A stretch of DNA of 64,000 bases, taken from contig NZ_BOML01000071.1 of assembly GCF_016862175.1 (NCBI RefSeq), positions 62,001 through 126,000 of the forward strand, in the 5' to 3' direction. This document shows positions 1 to 8,457 of this stretch, piece by piece; position 1 is the first letter of the stretch; each line of letters begins with the position of its first letter. Source of the DNA: Paractinoplanes durhamensis. Its GTDB lineage: Bacteria; Actinomycetota; Actinomycetes; Mycobacteriales; Micromonosporaceae. The notes under the pieces are model-generated. The model was given only the letters and a program-made list of their open reading frames with translations. It was not told where the DNA came from and made no database searches. Position numbers and translations under genes: made by a program.

Positions 1-186
1 GACGCGAAGGACGCCTGGATCGGCGGCGCCACCTCGGCCACCCTGCCGACCGGCACGGTCAACTGGACGAAGCTGTCGGTCGACTCGACCGCCCCGGCCG
101 GCGCGACCAGCATGCAGGTGCACCTGAAGTCGGGCGGCAACACCGGCACGGTGTGGTTCGACGACGTCGCGATGTCGATGTCCTGA
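1..186 (+). CDS. Carbohydrate-binding module protein, C-terminal fragment
   Basis: Open from the first base of the window to a TGA at 184-186, giving 61 residues. The fragment is rich in Thr, Ser, Gly and Val and ends in a WFDDVAMSMS strand. That is typical of the last strands of a beta-sandwich CBM (CBM4/9-like) at the C-terminus of secreted actinobacterial glycoside hydrolases. The catalytic domain, if there is one, lies outside the window. The gene converges on the hydrolase at 194-1507 with only 7 bp between the two stops, and I see no hairpin there. The family call is by sequence style only. Confidence 0.6.
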   Translation, partial: DAKDAWIGGATSATLPTGTVNWTKLSVDSTAPAGATSMQVHLKSGGNTGTVWFDDVAMSMS

Positions 187-193
187 CGGACGA

Positions 194-1507
194 TCAGCGG
201 TGACTGACCAGCAATCCGGGCCGGAAGCCAACGAACGCCGGGGAGTCACCCAACCCTAGATCCAGAGCTGCCTGTTGCAGACCACGCGTGGTCACCGAGC
301 CGTCCCAACGGCCGGTGGCCACGCGTTTTTCTGCTGCCTGGATCGCGGCGAGGTATTCGGACGGGACGAACGCGCAGTGCCCGCGCCGGGCCACGAACGC
401 CTGCCGCAGCAGCGGACCGGCGGCCTGCTGGGCGTAGCGGTTCTCGTACTCGACCGGCGCGAGCTGGTCGTAGAGCGTGTGCATGGTCAGCATCGGCACG
501 CCGAGCCGCCCGGTGACGGTCGAGGTCCGCCGCAGCGAGGCCATCGCGGCACGGTCGGCCCGGGTGGACGCGTGCCGGGTGAGGTCGGCAAGATCCGCGC
601 GAAGATCAACTCCGGCGGCGCGATAGAGAGCGCGGACCGTGTCGTAATAGGGCGATCGGGCCAGCAGTGCGGCGTAGTCCACGCCCACGTTCCAGGACGA
701 GTTCCCGCCCGCGCTCAGCTCGATGAAATACCGCGACGGCATGATGAACGGCAGCGTGGCGACCAGCCAGTCGTACTGGGCCTGCGCGATCCCCTCGGCG
801 TCAGTCGGCGGCACCGGCTGGGCCGAAGACCAGGTCGGCATGTTGAGCAGGGCGGTGCCGAGGGCGACCCGGGCCCGCCCGGCGGCGGTGCCCCGGGCGG
901 CGGTGGCCACCGCGGCGAGCTGCCCGGCGGCGGCCGCACCCTCGGCCGGGCTCGCGTAGCCGACGAGCGGGATGTCCGCCGACGGCGCCAGCAGCCGGGT
1001 GAGCGCGTACTCGCCGTCGAGCTGGTAATTGTTCAGATCGAGGCCACCGCCGAGCAGGCCGCAGGCGGAGACCACGGCGTCCAGCCGGTGCCCGGCCCGC
1101 TCGGCCTCCTGGGTGCTGATCAACCCGCCCATCGACTGGCCGAGCGCGATCGTGACCCGCGGCCGCCCGGCCAGCGCGGACACGGCGGCCAGGGTGGCGA
1201 ACTGGTCCCGCGCTGCGCTCTGAAGGGCCCACAGCGAACCGTTCGGGTCATAGGAGGAGCCGGCCAGCGCGTAGCCGCGGTCGAGCAGGACCTGCTTGGT
1301 CGCCGGGTCCGGAGCGTCGGCCGGGGCGAGCGATCCGAAACCGTGGCTGAACAGCAGCAACGTGCCGTTCCAGGGCGACGGCACGTCGGCGATCCAGGTG
1401 GCGCCGTCGGCGAGGGTGCCGGAGTGGTGGGTGGCGGCGGCGCGGGCGGGTGCGGCGGGCAGGACGATCAGGACGAGGGTGGCGAGCAGGGCGGCGAAAC
1501 GCTTCAC
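194..1507 (-). CDS. Secreted alpha/beta hydrolase at the end of a liv-type operon
   Basis: 437 residues from a GTG at 1507. A GGAGG five bases upstream and a GTGA overlap with the livM stop fix this start; the longer open frame upstream is out-of-frame livM sequence. The N-terminus (KRFAALLATLVLIVLPAA, then ARA) is a Sec signal peptide, so the enzyme should be exported. Visible hydrolase features are an HGFG oxyanion motif near residue 55, the nucleophile elbow GQSMGG (Ser about 125), a late Asp in LYDQLAP and a His in RRGHCAF, which together make a complete triad. Translational coupling to a branched-chain amino-acid/amide-type importer suggests it releases the imported substrate from an ester or amide outside the cell. 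The substrate is unknown; it could also be a polyester or lipid hydrolase. Confidence 0.8.
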   Translation of the reverse strand: MKRFAALLATLVLIVLPAAPARAAATHHSGTLADGATWIADVPSPWNGTLLLFSHGFGSLAPADAPDPATKQVLLDRGYALAGSSYDPNGSLWALQSAARDQFATLAAVSALAGRPRVTIALGQSMGGLISTQEAERAGHRLDAVVSACGLLGGGLDLNNYQLDGEYALTRLLAPSADIPLVGYASPAEGAAAAGQLAAVATAARGTAAGRARVALGTALLNMPTWSSAQPVPPTDAEGIAQAQYDWLVATLPFIMPSRYFIELSAGGNSSWNVGVDYAALLARSPYYDTVRALYRAAGVDLRADLADLTRHASTRADRAAMASLRRTSTVTGRLGVPMLTMHTLYDQLAPVEYENRYAQQAAGPLLRQAFVARRGHCAFVPSEYLAAIQAAEKRVATGRWDGSVTTRGLQQAALDLGLGDSPAFVGFRPGLLVSHR

Positions 1508-2577
1508 GACGACCTCCGCAGGGTGGGGACGATTCCCTTGGGGACGAACAGCACGACGGCGATCAGGAGCAGCGCATACACGGCATACGAGAGGACGCTC
1601 GGCGCGTAGCTGGGCATGCCGGGTTGAGTGGCCAGGGTGGTGAGCAGCTGCACCACCACGGTGATCAGCGCCGCCCCGAGCAGGGCACCGCCGATGCTGC
1701 CGAGACCCCCGACCACGGCCATCACGACGTACTCGATCGACAGCAGGACCGGGAAGGAACCCGGCGCGAGGTAACCGAGGAAGAACGAGTAGATGCCGCC
1801 GGCGAGGCCGGCGAAAGCCGCCGAGACGGCGAAGACCAGCAGCCGGTACGCCCCGACGGGTACGCCGCTGGCCTCGGCCGCTGTCTCCCCGGTGGCCAGC
1901 GCGCGCAGCCCCCGCCCGACGCGCGAGCGCACCAGCCGATGGGCGATCAGGCTGACCAGCAGCACCCCGGCCAGCACCAGATAGGCGTAGTCGAGGTCGG
2001 CGTCGAGCTCGAACCCGCCGATCGACAGATAGGGCAACCCCTGCAGGCCGACCGCGCCACCCGCCCAATCGGCGTCACCGAGCACGGACAGCAGGATCAA
2101 CTGCAGCGCGAGGGTGGCGAAGGCGAGCTGGTGACCGCGCAGCCGGAGGATGGGCACGCCGACTCCAGCGGCGGCGAGCGCCGCCACGATCGGGGCGGCG
2201 AGGAGGGCGAGCAGCGGCGGCGTGTGGTGCAGGGCAAGAAGACCCGAGGTGTACGCCCCGATCGCGGTGAACGACGCCTGCCCCAGCGACACCTGCCCGG
2301 CATAGCCCATCAGCAGCGACAGTCCGACCACCGCCATGGCCGACAGTCCGAGCAGGACGAACGTGGTGAGCTGCCCCGGCGCCAGCAGCAACGGCACCGC
2401 ACTCACGATCAGCGCGCCGGCGATCCACCACCACCTAATGCCGTCCTGCCTTGAGGAGAAAAGCGAAGACCAAAAAACGCGATCATGACGCTCGCTTCGC
2501 TCGGTCATGCCGCCCTTCCTTGAGGAGAAAAACGAAGACCAAAAAACGCGATCATGACGCTCGCTTCGCTCGGTCAT
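1504..2577 (-). CDS. livM: Branched-chain amino acid/amide-type ABC permease LivM
   Basis: Inner-membrane permease of the HAAT/liv importer family, partner of LivH. About eight to nine hydrophobic segments follow RWWWIAGALIVS. The family loop motif GxxxxRGxRALATGETAAEASGV, here around VGRGLRALATGETAAE, is where the ATPases dock, and the end FVPKGIVPTLRR is typical of LivM. The start is ambiguous: ATG at 2577 overlaps the livH stop (ATGA), but the first 46 residues are two copies of a 23-residue tandem repeat (MTERSER...), so ATG at 2508 (334 residues) or a later codon could be used. LivM proteins usually start a few residues before the first membrane segment, so these repeats look like added sequence. 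The stop overlaps the hydrolase start. Confidence 0.9.
   Translation of the reverse strand: MTERSERHDRVFWSSFFSSRKGGMTERSERHDRVFWSSLFSSRQDGIRWWWIAGALIVSAVPLLLAPGQLTTFVLLGLSAMAVVGLSLLMGYAGQVSLGQASFTAIGAYTSGLLALHHTPPLLALLAAPIVAALAAAGVGVPILRLRGHQLAFATLALQLILLSVLGDADWAGGAVGLQGLPYLSIGGFELDADLDYAYLVLAGVLLVSLIAHRLVRSRVGRGLRALATGETAAEASGVPVGAYRLLVFAVSAAFAGLAGGIYSFFLGYLAPGSFPVLLSIEYVVMAVVGGLGSIGGALLGAALITVVVQLLTTLATQPGMPSYAPSVLSYAVYALLLIAVVLFVPKGIVPTLRRSS
2440..2508. repeat. 69-bp tandem repeat, copy proximal to livM body
   Basis: Second copy, in the livM reading direction, of a 69-bp unit (23 codons). It carries an ATG (minus strand, 2508), the palindromic core GCTCGCTTCGCTCG and a poly-A/T tract. 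It differs from the adjacent copy at a few positions (for example gtcctgcc against cccttcct on the plus strand). Confidence 0.9.
2509..2577. repeat. 69-bp tandem repeat, copy overlapping the livH stop
   Basis: First copy of the same 69-bp unit. Its terminal ATG (2577-2575, minus strand) forms the ATGA overlap with the livH stop codon. Both copies stay in frame with livM, so the repeat adds 23 residues per copy instead of breaking the gene. Confidence 0.9.
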
Positions 2578-3416
2578 GCCGCCTCCAGCACGCCGCGCCG
2601 CCCGGCCCGCGCCACCAGCACGGCCAACATGAAGATCAAGGCCACTTCCGACTGGTACGAGGTGGAGAGGTACCCGCCGACCAGCGCCTGCACGACGCCG
2701 AGCAGAAGACCACCGGCGAGAGTGAGCGCGGGGCGGGTCAGGTTGCCGAGGATGGCGGCCGAGAACCCGTTCACCACCAGGGCCACGTCGCTGTCGAACG
2801 ACACCTGCTGCACCGGCGTGATCAGCACCCCCGCCAGCCCGCCGAGCGCACCGCCGACGGCGAACGCGAGCAGGCCCATCCGCAGCACGTCGATGCCGAC
2901 GATCCGGGCCGCGTAGGGGTCGGCGGCGGTCGCGGTCAGCGCCCGGCCGAGGTCGGTGCGGGCGAACAGCAGCGCGGTCGCGGCCAGCACGACCGCGGTC
3001 ACCCCGATGATGAGCAGGTAGTGCGTCTGGACACCGCCGGTCGAGCCGGCCAGCCCGGCGAACGACCGCGGCTGGTCACCCCAGAACAGAATCTCCACCG
3101 CGTACGCGAGGACGCCGAGCCCGAGCGTGACGATCAGCGCGGTCTGCGGGGTCGTTCCGGGTTTACCGGTGGCGACGAGCCCGCAGAGCAGGCCGATCAG
3201 GCCGGCCACCAGCACCGCCAGGATCTCGGCGAGGCCGTGCGGCAGGCCGGCGCCGAGCAGCGTGGTGACGGTCAGCGCGGCGAGGACGGCGAAGCTGCCC
3301 TGGGCGAAGTTGACCACCCGGGTGACCCGGTAGATGACCACCAGGCCGCTGCCGGTCAGCGCGTAGGCGCAGCCGATCCCGACCCCGGTGACCAGGTATT
3401 GGAGGAGCTCGGCCAT
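2574..3416 (-). CDS. livH: Branched-chain amino acid/amide-type ABC permease LivH
   Basis: 280 residues with about eight membrane segments. The N-terminus YLVTGVGIGCAYALTGSGLVVIYRVTRVVNFAQGSF is the classic LivH start, including the NFAQG motif. LivH pairs with LivM to form the channel of the importer. ATG at 3416 is preferred because GGAGG at 3425-3421 is four bases upstream; a GTG at 3419 is also in frame but sits too close to that site. The ATG shares one base with the livF stop (TGATG), and the stop overlaps the repeat-derived ATG of livM, so the whole operon is translationally coupled. Confidence 0.93.
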   Translation of the reverse strand: MAELLQYLVTGVGIGCAYALTGSGLVVIYRVTRVVNFAQGSFAVLAALTVTTLLGAGLPHGLAEILAVLVAGLIGLLCGLVATGKPGTTPQTALIVTLGLGVLAYAVEILFWGDQPRSFAGLAGSTGGVQTHYLLIIGVTAVVLAATALLFARTDLGRALTATAADPYAARIVGIDVLRMGLLAFAVGGALGGLAGVLITPVQQVSFDSDVALVVNGFSAAILGNLTRPALTLAGGLLLGVVQALVGGYLSTSYQSEVALIFMLAVLVARAGRRGVLEAA

Positions 3417-4072
3417 CACGCCTCCAGGCCCAGGTAGGCGGCGGCCACGCCGGCGCTGCCGGCCAGCTCGGCGGACGGTCCCTCGGCGACGACCCGGCCC
3501 GCTTCCAGCACGTACGCCCGGGAGCAGAGGTCGAGGGCGAGCCGCGCGTTCTGTTCGATGAGCAGCACCGCGAGCCCTTCGGCGTGCCGGTCGCGCAGGT
3601 GCCCGGCAAGGGTTTCGACGACCAGCGGCGCCAGGCCGAGCGACATCTCGTCGATGACCAGCACGTCCGGCCTCGCCATGAGAGCCCGGCCGAGCGCGAC
3701 CATCTGCTGCTGCCCGCCGGAGAGCCGCCCGGCCGGCCGTTTCCGCAGCGGCACCAGCTCAGGCAGCAGCTCGTAGATCGGCCCGGTGTCCCGGCCTTTC
3801 CGGTCGCGCCAGGCGCCGAGCCGCAGGTTGTCGTCGACGGTCAGCGGCGCGAACAGGTGCCGTCCTTCCGGGACGAGCGCGAGCCGCCCGGTCGTGGTGA
3901 CCCGGCCGGCGGCCGGCCGCAGGATGCCGAACAGCGTGTTGACCAGGGTGGACTTGCCGGCCCCGTTCGGCCCGATCAGCGCCACCATCTCGCCGTCCCG
4001 GACCTCCAGGCTGACCTCGTCGAGCGCGGTGGCGACGCCGTAGCGCACGGTCAGGCCCTCGACCTCGATCAT
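3416..4072 (-). CDS. livF: Branched-chain amino acid/amide-type ABC ATPase LivF
   Basis: 218-residue cytoplasmic ATPase. Visible motifs are Walker A GPNGAGKST (about residues 35-43), the Q-loop region replaced by the LivF-type VPEGRHLFAPLTVDDNL, signature LSGGQQQM, Walker B VLVIDEMSLGL and switch IEQNARLAL. EGRxxF...T..ENL and IEQN are diagnostic of LivF. The protein is slightly shorter than the usual 230-240 residues. ATG at 4072 overlaps the livG stop (ATGA). Confidence 0.95.
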   Translation of the reverse strand: MIEVEGLTVRYGVATALDEVSLEVRDGEMVALIGPNGAGKSTLVNTLFGILRPAAGRVTTTGRLALVPEGRHLFAPLTVDDNLRLGAWRDRKGRDTGPIYELLPELVPLRKRPAGRLSGGQQQMVALGRALMARPDVLVIDEMSLGLAPLVVETLAGHLRDRHAEGLAVLLIEQNARLALDLCSRAYVLEAGRVVAEGPSAELAGSAGVAAAYLGLEA

Positions 4073-4842
4073 GGCGGACCGCCCAGGTAGGCGGTGATCA
4101 CGGCCGGGTCGGTGCGGATCTCGGCGAACGTTCCGCGGGCGATGACCCGGCCGAGGTCGAGGACGGTCACCCGGTCGGCGAGCCGGGCCACGAACGCGAC
4201 GTCGTGCTCGACCAGCAGGATGGACAGTCCCTCGCCGCGCAGCTGCTCGATCAGGCCGGCCAGCGCGGACCGCTCCGGGCCGCGCAGCCCCGAGGCCGGC
4301 TCGTCGAGCAGCAGCAACCGCGGGCCGCCGCAGAGCGCCCGGGCCACCTGCAGCGCCCGCTGCTGGCCGAGCGGCAGCGCGTCGGCCGGCCGGTCGGCCC
4401 ACGCGGTGAGCCCGGCCCGGTCCAGGGCCCGGGCCGCCAGCTCGCGGATCTCGGCCTCCTCCCGCCGGTGCCGCGGCAGGCCGAGCACGGCGGCGACCGG
4501 CCCGGCCCGGGTGACCGCGTGCGCGCCGACCATGACGTTCTCGGTGACGGTCATGCCGCCGAACACCGGCGAGTCCTGGAAGGCGATCGCGATCCCCCGC
4601 CGGGCCCGCCGGTGCGGGGCGAGCCGGTCGATGCGCTGGCCGTCGTAGCCGATCGTGCCGGCGGTCGCGACCAGCTGGCCGCCGATGAGTTTGAACAGGG
4701 TGGACTTGCCGGCGCCGTTCGGGCCGATCACGGCGTGCGTCTCGCCCGGCGCGACGTCGAGGTCGACGTCGCGCAGGGCGTGGACGCCGCCGAACCGCCG
4801 GGTGGCGCCGGTGACGGTGAGCAGTGCGGGCACCGCGGTCAC
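4069..4842 (-). CDS. livG: Branched-chain amino acid/amide-type ABC ATPase LivG
   Basis: 257 residues from a GTG at 4842 that overlaps the binding-protein stop (GTGA). Motifs are Walker A GPNGAGKST, Q-loop IAFQDSPVFGGMTVTENV, a variant ABC signature LPLGQQR in place of the usual LSYGQQR, Walker B LLLLDEPASGL and H-loop VEHDVAFV. LivG and LivF form the ATPase heterodimer of the importer. The changed signature (Ser to Pro) is unusual because the Ser contacts ATP across the dimer interface. Family assignment is secure; the substrate is not. Confidence 0.95.
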   Translation of the reverse strand: MTAVPALLTVTGATRRFGGVHALRDVDLDVAPGETHAVIGPNGAGKSTLFKLIGGQLVATAGTIGYDGQRIDRLAPHRRARRGIAIAFQDSPVFGGMTVTENVMVGAHAVTRAGPVAAVLGLPRHRREEAEIRELAARALDRAGLTAWADRPADALPLGQQRALQVARALCGGPRLLLLDEPASGLRGPERSALAGLIEQLRGEGLSILLVEHDVAFVARLADRVTVLDLGRVIARGTFAEIRTDPAVITAYLGGPP

Positions 4843-6020
4843 CCGCCGGCAACCGCGGTCAGCTTGCTCCTGGCCCAGTCGGTGGCCTCGAACTTGCCGC
4901 CCTTCACCACGTTGATCGAGATGTAGTCGGCGGTCAGGCCGGCATGGTCGGTCGCGGAATAGTGGTAGGTGCCGTTGGGCGTGGTCAGCGTCAGGCCCTC
5001 GAACGCCTTCTGGATCTTCTCCGGTTCGGTGCCGCCGGCCGCCTTGATCGCCGCGGTGAGCAGCTTGAACCCGGTGTAGCCGTCGGCCGCGAACTGCGGT
5101 GGTGGATAGCCGTGCGCGGCGGTGAACGGCGTGGCCAGCTCGTCGATCGCGGTCTTCTGCGCACCGGCCGGCAGTGCGTCGCCGACCACCGCGATCGAGC
5201 TGGCCACGAAGACGCCCTCGGCCGCGGCCCCGGCCGGCTTGAGCCAGAGCGTGCTGGCCTGGGCGCCGGTGAACATCAGCGGCAGGCCGGCGCCGGCCGC
5301 CGTGTACTGCTTGGCGAAGGCGACCGCGGGCGCGCCGGTCGCCCAGACGGTGAGGGCCTGCGCGCCGGAGGTCTTGATGTTGTTGATGACCGCGCTGAAC
5401 TCGGTGGTGGACGTCTGGAACTGCTCGCCGGCGACCAGGGTGATGCCGTACTGCGCGGCCTTGGCCTCCATGCCGGCCGCGCCCGCGTTCGCGTACGAGC
5501 TGCGGTTGTCGTGGGCGACGGCGACCTTGCTGATCTTCTGGGCCTGGTAGTACTGCAGGATCCGGTCCGCGTAGGTCGCGGAGGTGGCCGGCACGACGAA
5601 GACGTACGGATGAAGGGGCTTGATCTGCTCGTCGGCTGGGGTCAGCGAGACGTAGGGAATTTTGGCCCGGTCGACCTGCGGGATGGTGGCGAGCGCCGAG
5701 TTGGAGAACGGCGACCCGATGACCGCGACCACCTCGTTGCCCTTGAGCTCGTTGAAGCTGAGCACCGACTGCTCGGGCTGGCTCTTGTCGTCGCGGACGA
5801 TCAGCTCGACCTTGCGGCCGAGCACGCCACCGGCGTCGTTGAGCTGCTGGACGGCCAGCTCGACGGATTTCTTGTCCTCGCTGCCGAGGGGTGCGTAGTT
5901 ACCGGTCAGCGAGACGATCAGACCGACCTTGAGCGTTGCGTCGTCGCCTTTGTCGTCCGTGCTGCAGGCGGCGGGGAGCAGGAGCAGGAGCGCTGCGAAT
6001 GAGGCGGTGAGACGTCGCAT
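4839..6020 (-). CDS. Liv-type substrate-binding lipoprotein
   Basis: 393 residues. ATG at 6020 is chosen because GGAGGT lies four bases upstream and the protein then starts with a clean lipoprotein signal (MRRLTASFAALLLLLPAAC, lipobox LPAAC). The mature part is a periplasmic-binding-protein type I fold (Peripla_BP_6): LKVGLIVSLTGNYAPLG near the N-terminus, and a central GAQALTVWATGAPAVAFAKQYTAAG segment typical of LivJ/LivK and UrtA relatives. It captures the ligand outside the membrane for the LivHMFG complex. It is the first gene of the six-gene operon; the 60 bp to the upstream gene at 6081 may hold its promoter. Confidence 0.92.
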   Translation of the reverse strand: MRRLTASFAALLLLLPAACSTDDKGDDATLKVGLIVSLTGNYAPLGSEDKKSVELAVQQLNDAGGVLGRKVELIVRDDKSQPEQSVLSFNELKGNEVVAVIGSPFSNSALATIPQVDRAKIPYVSLTPADEQIKPLHPYVFVVPATSATYADRILQYYQAQKISKVAVAHDNRSSYANAGAAGMEAKAAQYGITLVAGEQFQTSTTEFSAVINNIKTSGAQALTVWATGAPAVAFAKQYTAAGAGLPLMFTGAQASTLWLKPAGAAAEGVFVASSIAVVGDALPAGAQKTAIDELATPFTAAHGYPPPQFAADGYTGFKLLTAAIKAAGGTEPEKIQKAFEGLTLTTPNGTYHYSATDHAGLTADYISINVVKGGKFEATDWARSKLTAVAGG

Positions 6021-6080
6021 GAGTACCTCCGTGTACTCAGGAGCGTGTGCCGCCAAAGCTAGGCGCGAAAGTGACGGCCG

Positions 6081-7145
6081 TCAATAAATTGCCGACATCG
6101 CGGCAGATGCCGCTACGACTCGGGCCGGCTCCTCCTTGACGGGGGCGGGGGCCGGCCGCCGCCGGAGACGCAGCCAGGAGAGCCAGCCGATGCCGATGAT
6201 GAAGCCGAAGCTGATGATGCGGTAGAGGACCACCGTGGCGACCGCGGCCGAGGTGCCGGCGCCGCCGGCCAGCAGGCCGAGGATCAGGGCGCTGTCGATG
6301 ATGCCGAGGCCGCCGGGGACGATCGTGATGGTGCCGGCCGCCATCGCCGCGCAGAACGCGAGCAGCACCGCGGTCAGGCCGGCCGGCTGCTCGCCGATCG
6401 CCCGGAAGCACAGCCACAGGCAGAGCGCGTCGAGCAGCCAGTTGAGCACGGCGAGCAGGGCCGCGGCGGCACCGCGGCCGGGGGTCAGCCGGGCGGCACG
6501 CAGCTGGTCGAGGAAGCCGCGGATCCGGTCGTGGCCGTGCTGGGCGGGCCGCCGCCGCAGCCGGTTGATCCAGGCCAGCGGGGTGCGCAGCAGCGCCTCG
6601 GCGATCTCCGGGCGCTTGGCGACGCGGCGTACGCCCAGGGTGAGCAGCACCGCGGCGACCAGCAGCGCGGCCAGGTCACCCCACTCGGCGGCGCCGCCCG
6701 CGGCGAGCGCGCTGCCGACGGTGACCACGGCCAGCGCGGCGCCGGAGAGGATGCCGCTGAGCGCGATGGTCCAGGACGCGACGGCCGGGCTGGCGCCGAA
6801 GCGGCGCATCTGCTGGTAGTTGAGCTGGGTGGAGAACGCCGGGCCGCCCGGGAGGGTCTCGTTGAGCGAGTGCGCGGCGTAGGCCAGCCGCACGTTGTCG
6901 ATCAACGGCGGCTTCACACCGGCCGATTGCAGCAGGTGGCGCTGCATCCGGGCGTAGGCGCCCATCGAGGCCAGCGCGGCGCCGACCGCGAGGGCGAGCC
7001 AGCCCAGGTGCGGGGTGCGCAGCTGCTGCAGGGCGCCGGCCAGCGAGGACCAGCCGAGCACGAGCTCGGTGGCGAGCAGGGCGACCACCGCGACGATCCC
7101 GGCGGACCGGAGCCATCGGCGGCGCCGAGTGCAAAGTGACGTCAT
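6081..7145 (-). CDS. Lysylphosphatidylglycerol synthase TM-region/UPF0104-like membrane protein
   Basis: 354 residues with about seven to eight membrane segments. The pattern NETLPGGPAFSTQLNYQQMRRFGASPAVASW and the later GTITIVPGGLGIIDSALILGLLAGG are hallmarks of the LPG_synthase_TM (AglD2/MprF flippase-like) family. It has no C-terminal aminoacyl-transfer domain, so it resembles the stand-alone flippase-like members and not full MprF. The lipid or polyprenyl substrate cannot be told. It lies 60 bp upstream of the binding-protein gene on the same strand, but nothing connects them functionally. Confidence 0.85.
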   Translation of the reverse strand: MTSLCTRRRRWLRSAGIVAVVALLATELVLGWSSLAGALQQLRTPHLGWLALAVGAALASMGAYARMQRHLLQSAGVKPPLIDNVRLAYAAHSLNETLPGGPAFSTQLNYQQMRRFGASPAVASWTIALSGILSGAALAVVTVGSALAAGGAAEWGDLAALLVAAVLLTLGVRRVAKRPEIAEALLRTPLAWINRLRRRPAQHGHDRIRGFLDQLRAARLTPGRGAAAALLAVLNWLLDALCLWLCFRAIGEQPAGLTAVLLAFCAAMAAGTITIVPGGLGIIDSALILGLLAGGAGTSAAVATVVLYRIISFGFIIGIGWLSWLRLRRRPAPAPVKEEPARVVAASAAMSAIY

Positions 7146-7164
7146 CCGCCTGCCCCTAACTGCT

Positions 7165-7202
7165 TGTCAAGCAATTATTGCTCAACGCGCAGTTTTGCTC
7201 AA
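7165..7202. promoter_or_regulatory. Palindrome and direct repeats upstream of the membrane-protein gene
   Basis: AT-rich island 20-60 bp upstream of the start at 7145. It contains TTGACA on the minus strand (7170-7165), the near-palindrome AGCAATTATTGCT (7170-7182) and two direct TTGCTCAA repeats (7178-7185 and 7195-7202). Likely the promoter/operator of the gene at 6081-7145; no clear -10 box could be fixed. Confidence 0.4.
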
Positions 7203-7230
7203 TGGGCAGGCTTGTGACGTGGAGCGCAGG

Positions 7231-7665
7231 TCAGGGCACTACGGTGACCGGCCAGCGGCCGCAACGGGTGAGCTTGCCGGACAGGGAACCGGCGATCCGG
7301 TGCAGCGCCTGGGCGGAGCGGCCGACGATCACCGCGTCGGCCTGGATCTCCCGCGCCACGGCCAGCAGCTCGGCATAGGGCTCGCCGTGCCGGACGACCA
7401 GCCGCGCATCGACATCCAGGGTCAGGCCGGCCTCGATGACGGCGCGCAGCTCCTTCTCCACGTCGTCGTGGGTCTCGATCAGTGTGGTGACGGCGCCACC
7501 GCCGGCGTCCGCGAGCGGCAGGAGCAGCGGCGGAAGCGAGCGGACATAGACGGCGACGAGCTTGCAGCGCTGCCGCCGGGCGAGGCCCATGGCGTACGCG
7601 ATGGCGCGCATCGAGGACGTCGAACCGTCGACGCCGACCAGGATCGCACCGGGACCGTCATGCAT
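7231..7665 (-). CDS. Universal stress protein (UspA family)
   Basis: 144 residues, single Usp domain. The N-terminus GAILVGVDGSTSSMRAIAYA has the family Asp and Ser, followed by YVRSLPPLLL and the C-terminal strand WPVTVVP. The ATP-binding consensus G-2x-G-9x-G(S/T) is only partly kept (VGRSAQALHRIAGSLSGKL, second Gly missing), so it may belong to the non-ATP-binding group. It is a monocistronic gene facing away from the lipoprotein gene; GGGGGA upstream of the ATG at 7665 can serve as ribosome-binding site. A cytoplasmic stress role is inferred from the family only. Confidence 0.85.
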   Translation of the reverse strand: MHDGPGAILVGVDGSTSSMRAIAYAMGLARRQRCKLVAVYVRSLPPLLLPLADAGGGAVTTLIETHDDVEKELRAVIEAGLTLDVDARLVVRHGEPYAELLAVAREIQADAVIVGRSAQALHRIAGSLSGKLTRCGRWPVTVVP

Positions 7666-7861
7666 GTCATCCCCCGCTCGGGAGGCTCTCCGTTCCCCGA
7701 ACAGTATCGCGACGGTAACCGTTCAGCAATACTTTGATGCTCAGTGCGAAACCTTTCTCACCGGGCACTTTGGCCCTGGTGTGCGGGGGTCGCACAAGCA
7801 TCGATCATGACGGCACGAAGGTAGGAGCACAGGCGGTGATCGATTGCCTACCGTCCTTCTC

Positions 7862-8452
7862 ATGAAGAAGCAGATGACGGTGCTGGCGCTGGCCGCAACG
7901 ACACTCGTGATCCTGGCCGGCTGCAACGACGCCGCATCGCCCATCGCTACCAAGACCGTCGCCGCCACCGCCGGCGACAACCCCTCCATCGACAGCTCCC
8001 CCGTCGAAACGACCGCGACCACCTCCGCGGCCGAGACGCCGAGCGCGAAGCCCGCGTCGACCACCTCTTCGAAGCCGAAGACGACCACCAAGCCCACGCC
8101 GACGGCTTCCACGACGGCGTCCGGGCCGACGATCGTCTCGTTCAAGGTGGTGCAGAAGCCCAAGTGCGCCGAGGGCACCGCGGTCTTCCGGGCCAAGGCC
8201 GTCCCGGCCATCATCAAGTGGAAGATCACCGGCGCGACCAGTGCGGCACTCAGCGTCGACGACCCGACCAACACCCCCGGCACGTACGGTCCGGAAGAGC
8301 TCTCCGGGACCGAGACCTTCGAGTTCAGCTGCGCCGGCCCGGTCGGCTCGGTCGAGAAGCACACCTACGCGATCTGGGCCCTCGGCGACGGCAAGCAGCG
8401 CTCGAAGACCATCACCGCCACCGCCAAGATCCTGGACAACGGCACCAACTAG
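7862..8452 (+). CDS. Putative lipoprotein with Thr/Ser/Pro-rich linker
   Basis: 196 residues from ATG at 7862. The N-terminus MKKQMTVLALAATTLVILAGC is a lipoprotein signal with lipobox LAGC. About 70 residues of Thr/Ser/Pro/Ala follow as a wall-spanning linker, then a C-terminal beta-rich domain of roughly 100 residues with two Cys (PKCAEG and FSCAGP) that could pair and an Ig-like pattern (TIVSFKVVQ, TYAIWALGDG). No ribosome-binding site is visible; TACCGT seven bases before the ATG could be the -10 of a leaderless mRNA. The function is unknown. A strong hairpin follows at once. Confidence 0.75.
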   Translation: MKKQMTVLALAATTLVILAGCNDAASPIATKTVAATAGDNPSIDSSPVETTATTSAAETPSAKPASTTSSKPKTTTKPTPTASTTASGPTIVSFKVVQKPKCAEGTAVFRAKAVPAIIKWKITGATSAALSVDDPTNTPGTYGPEELSGTETFEFSCAGPVGSVEKHTYAIWALGDGKQRSKTITATAKILDNGTN

Positions 8453-8457
8453 GTTCC

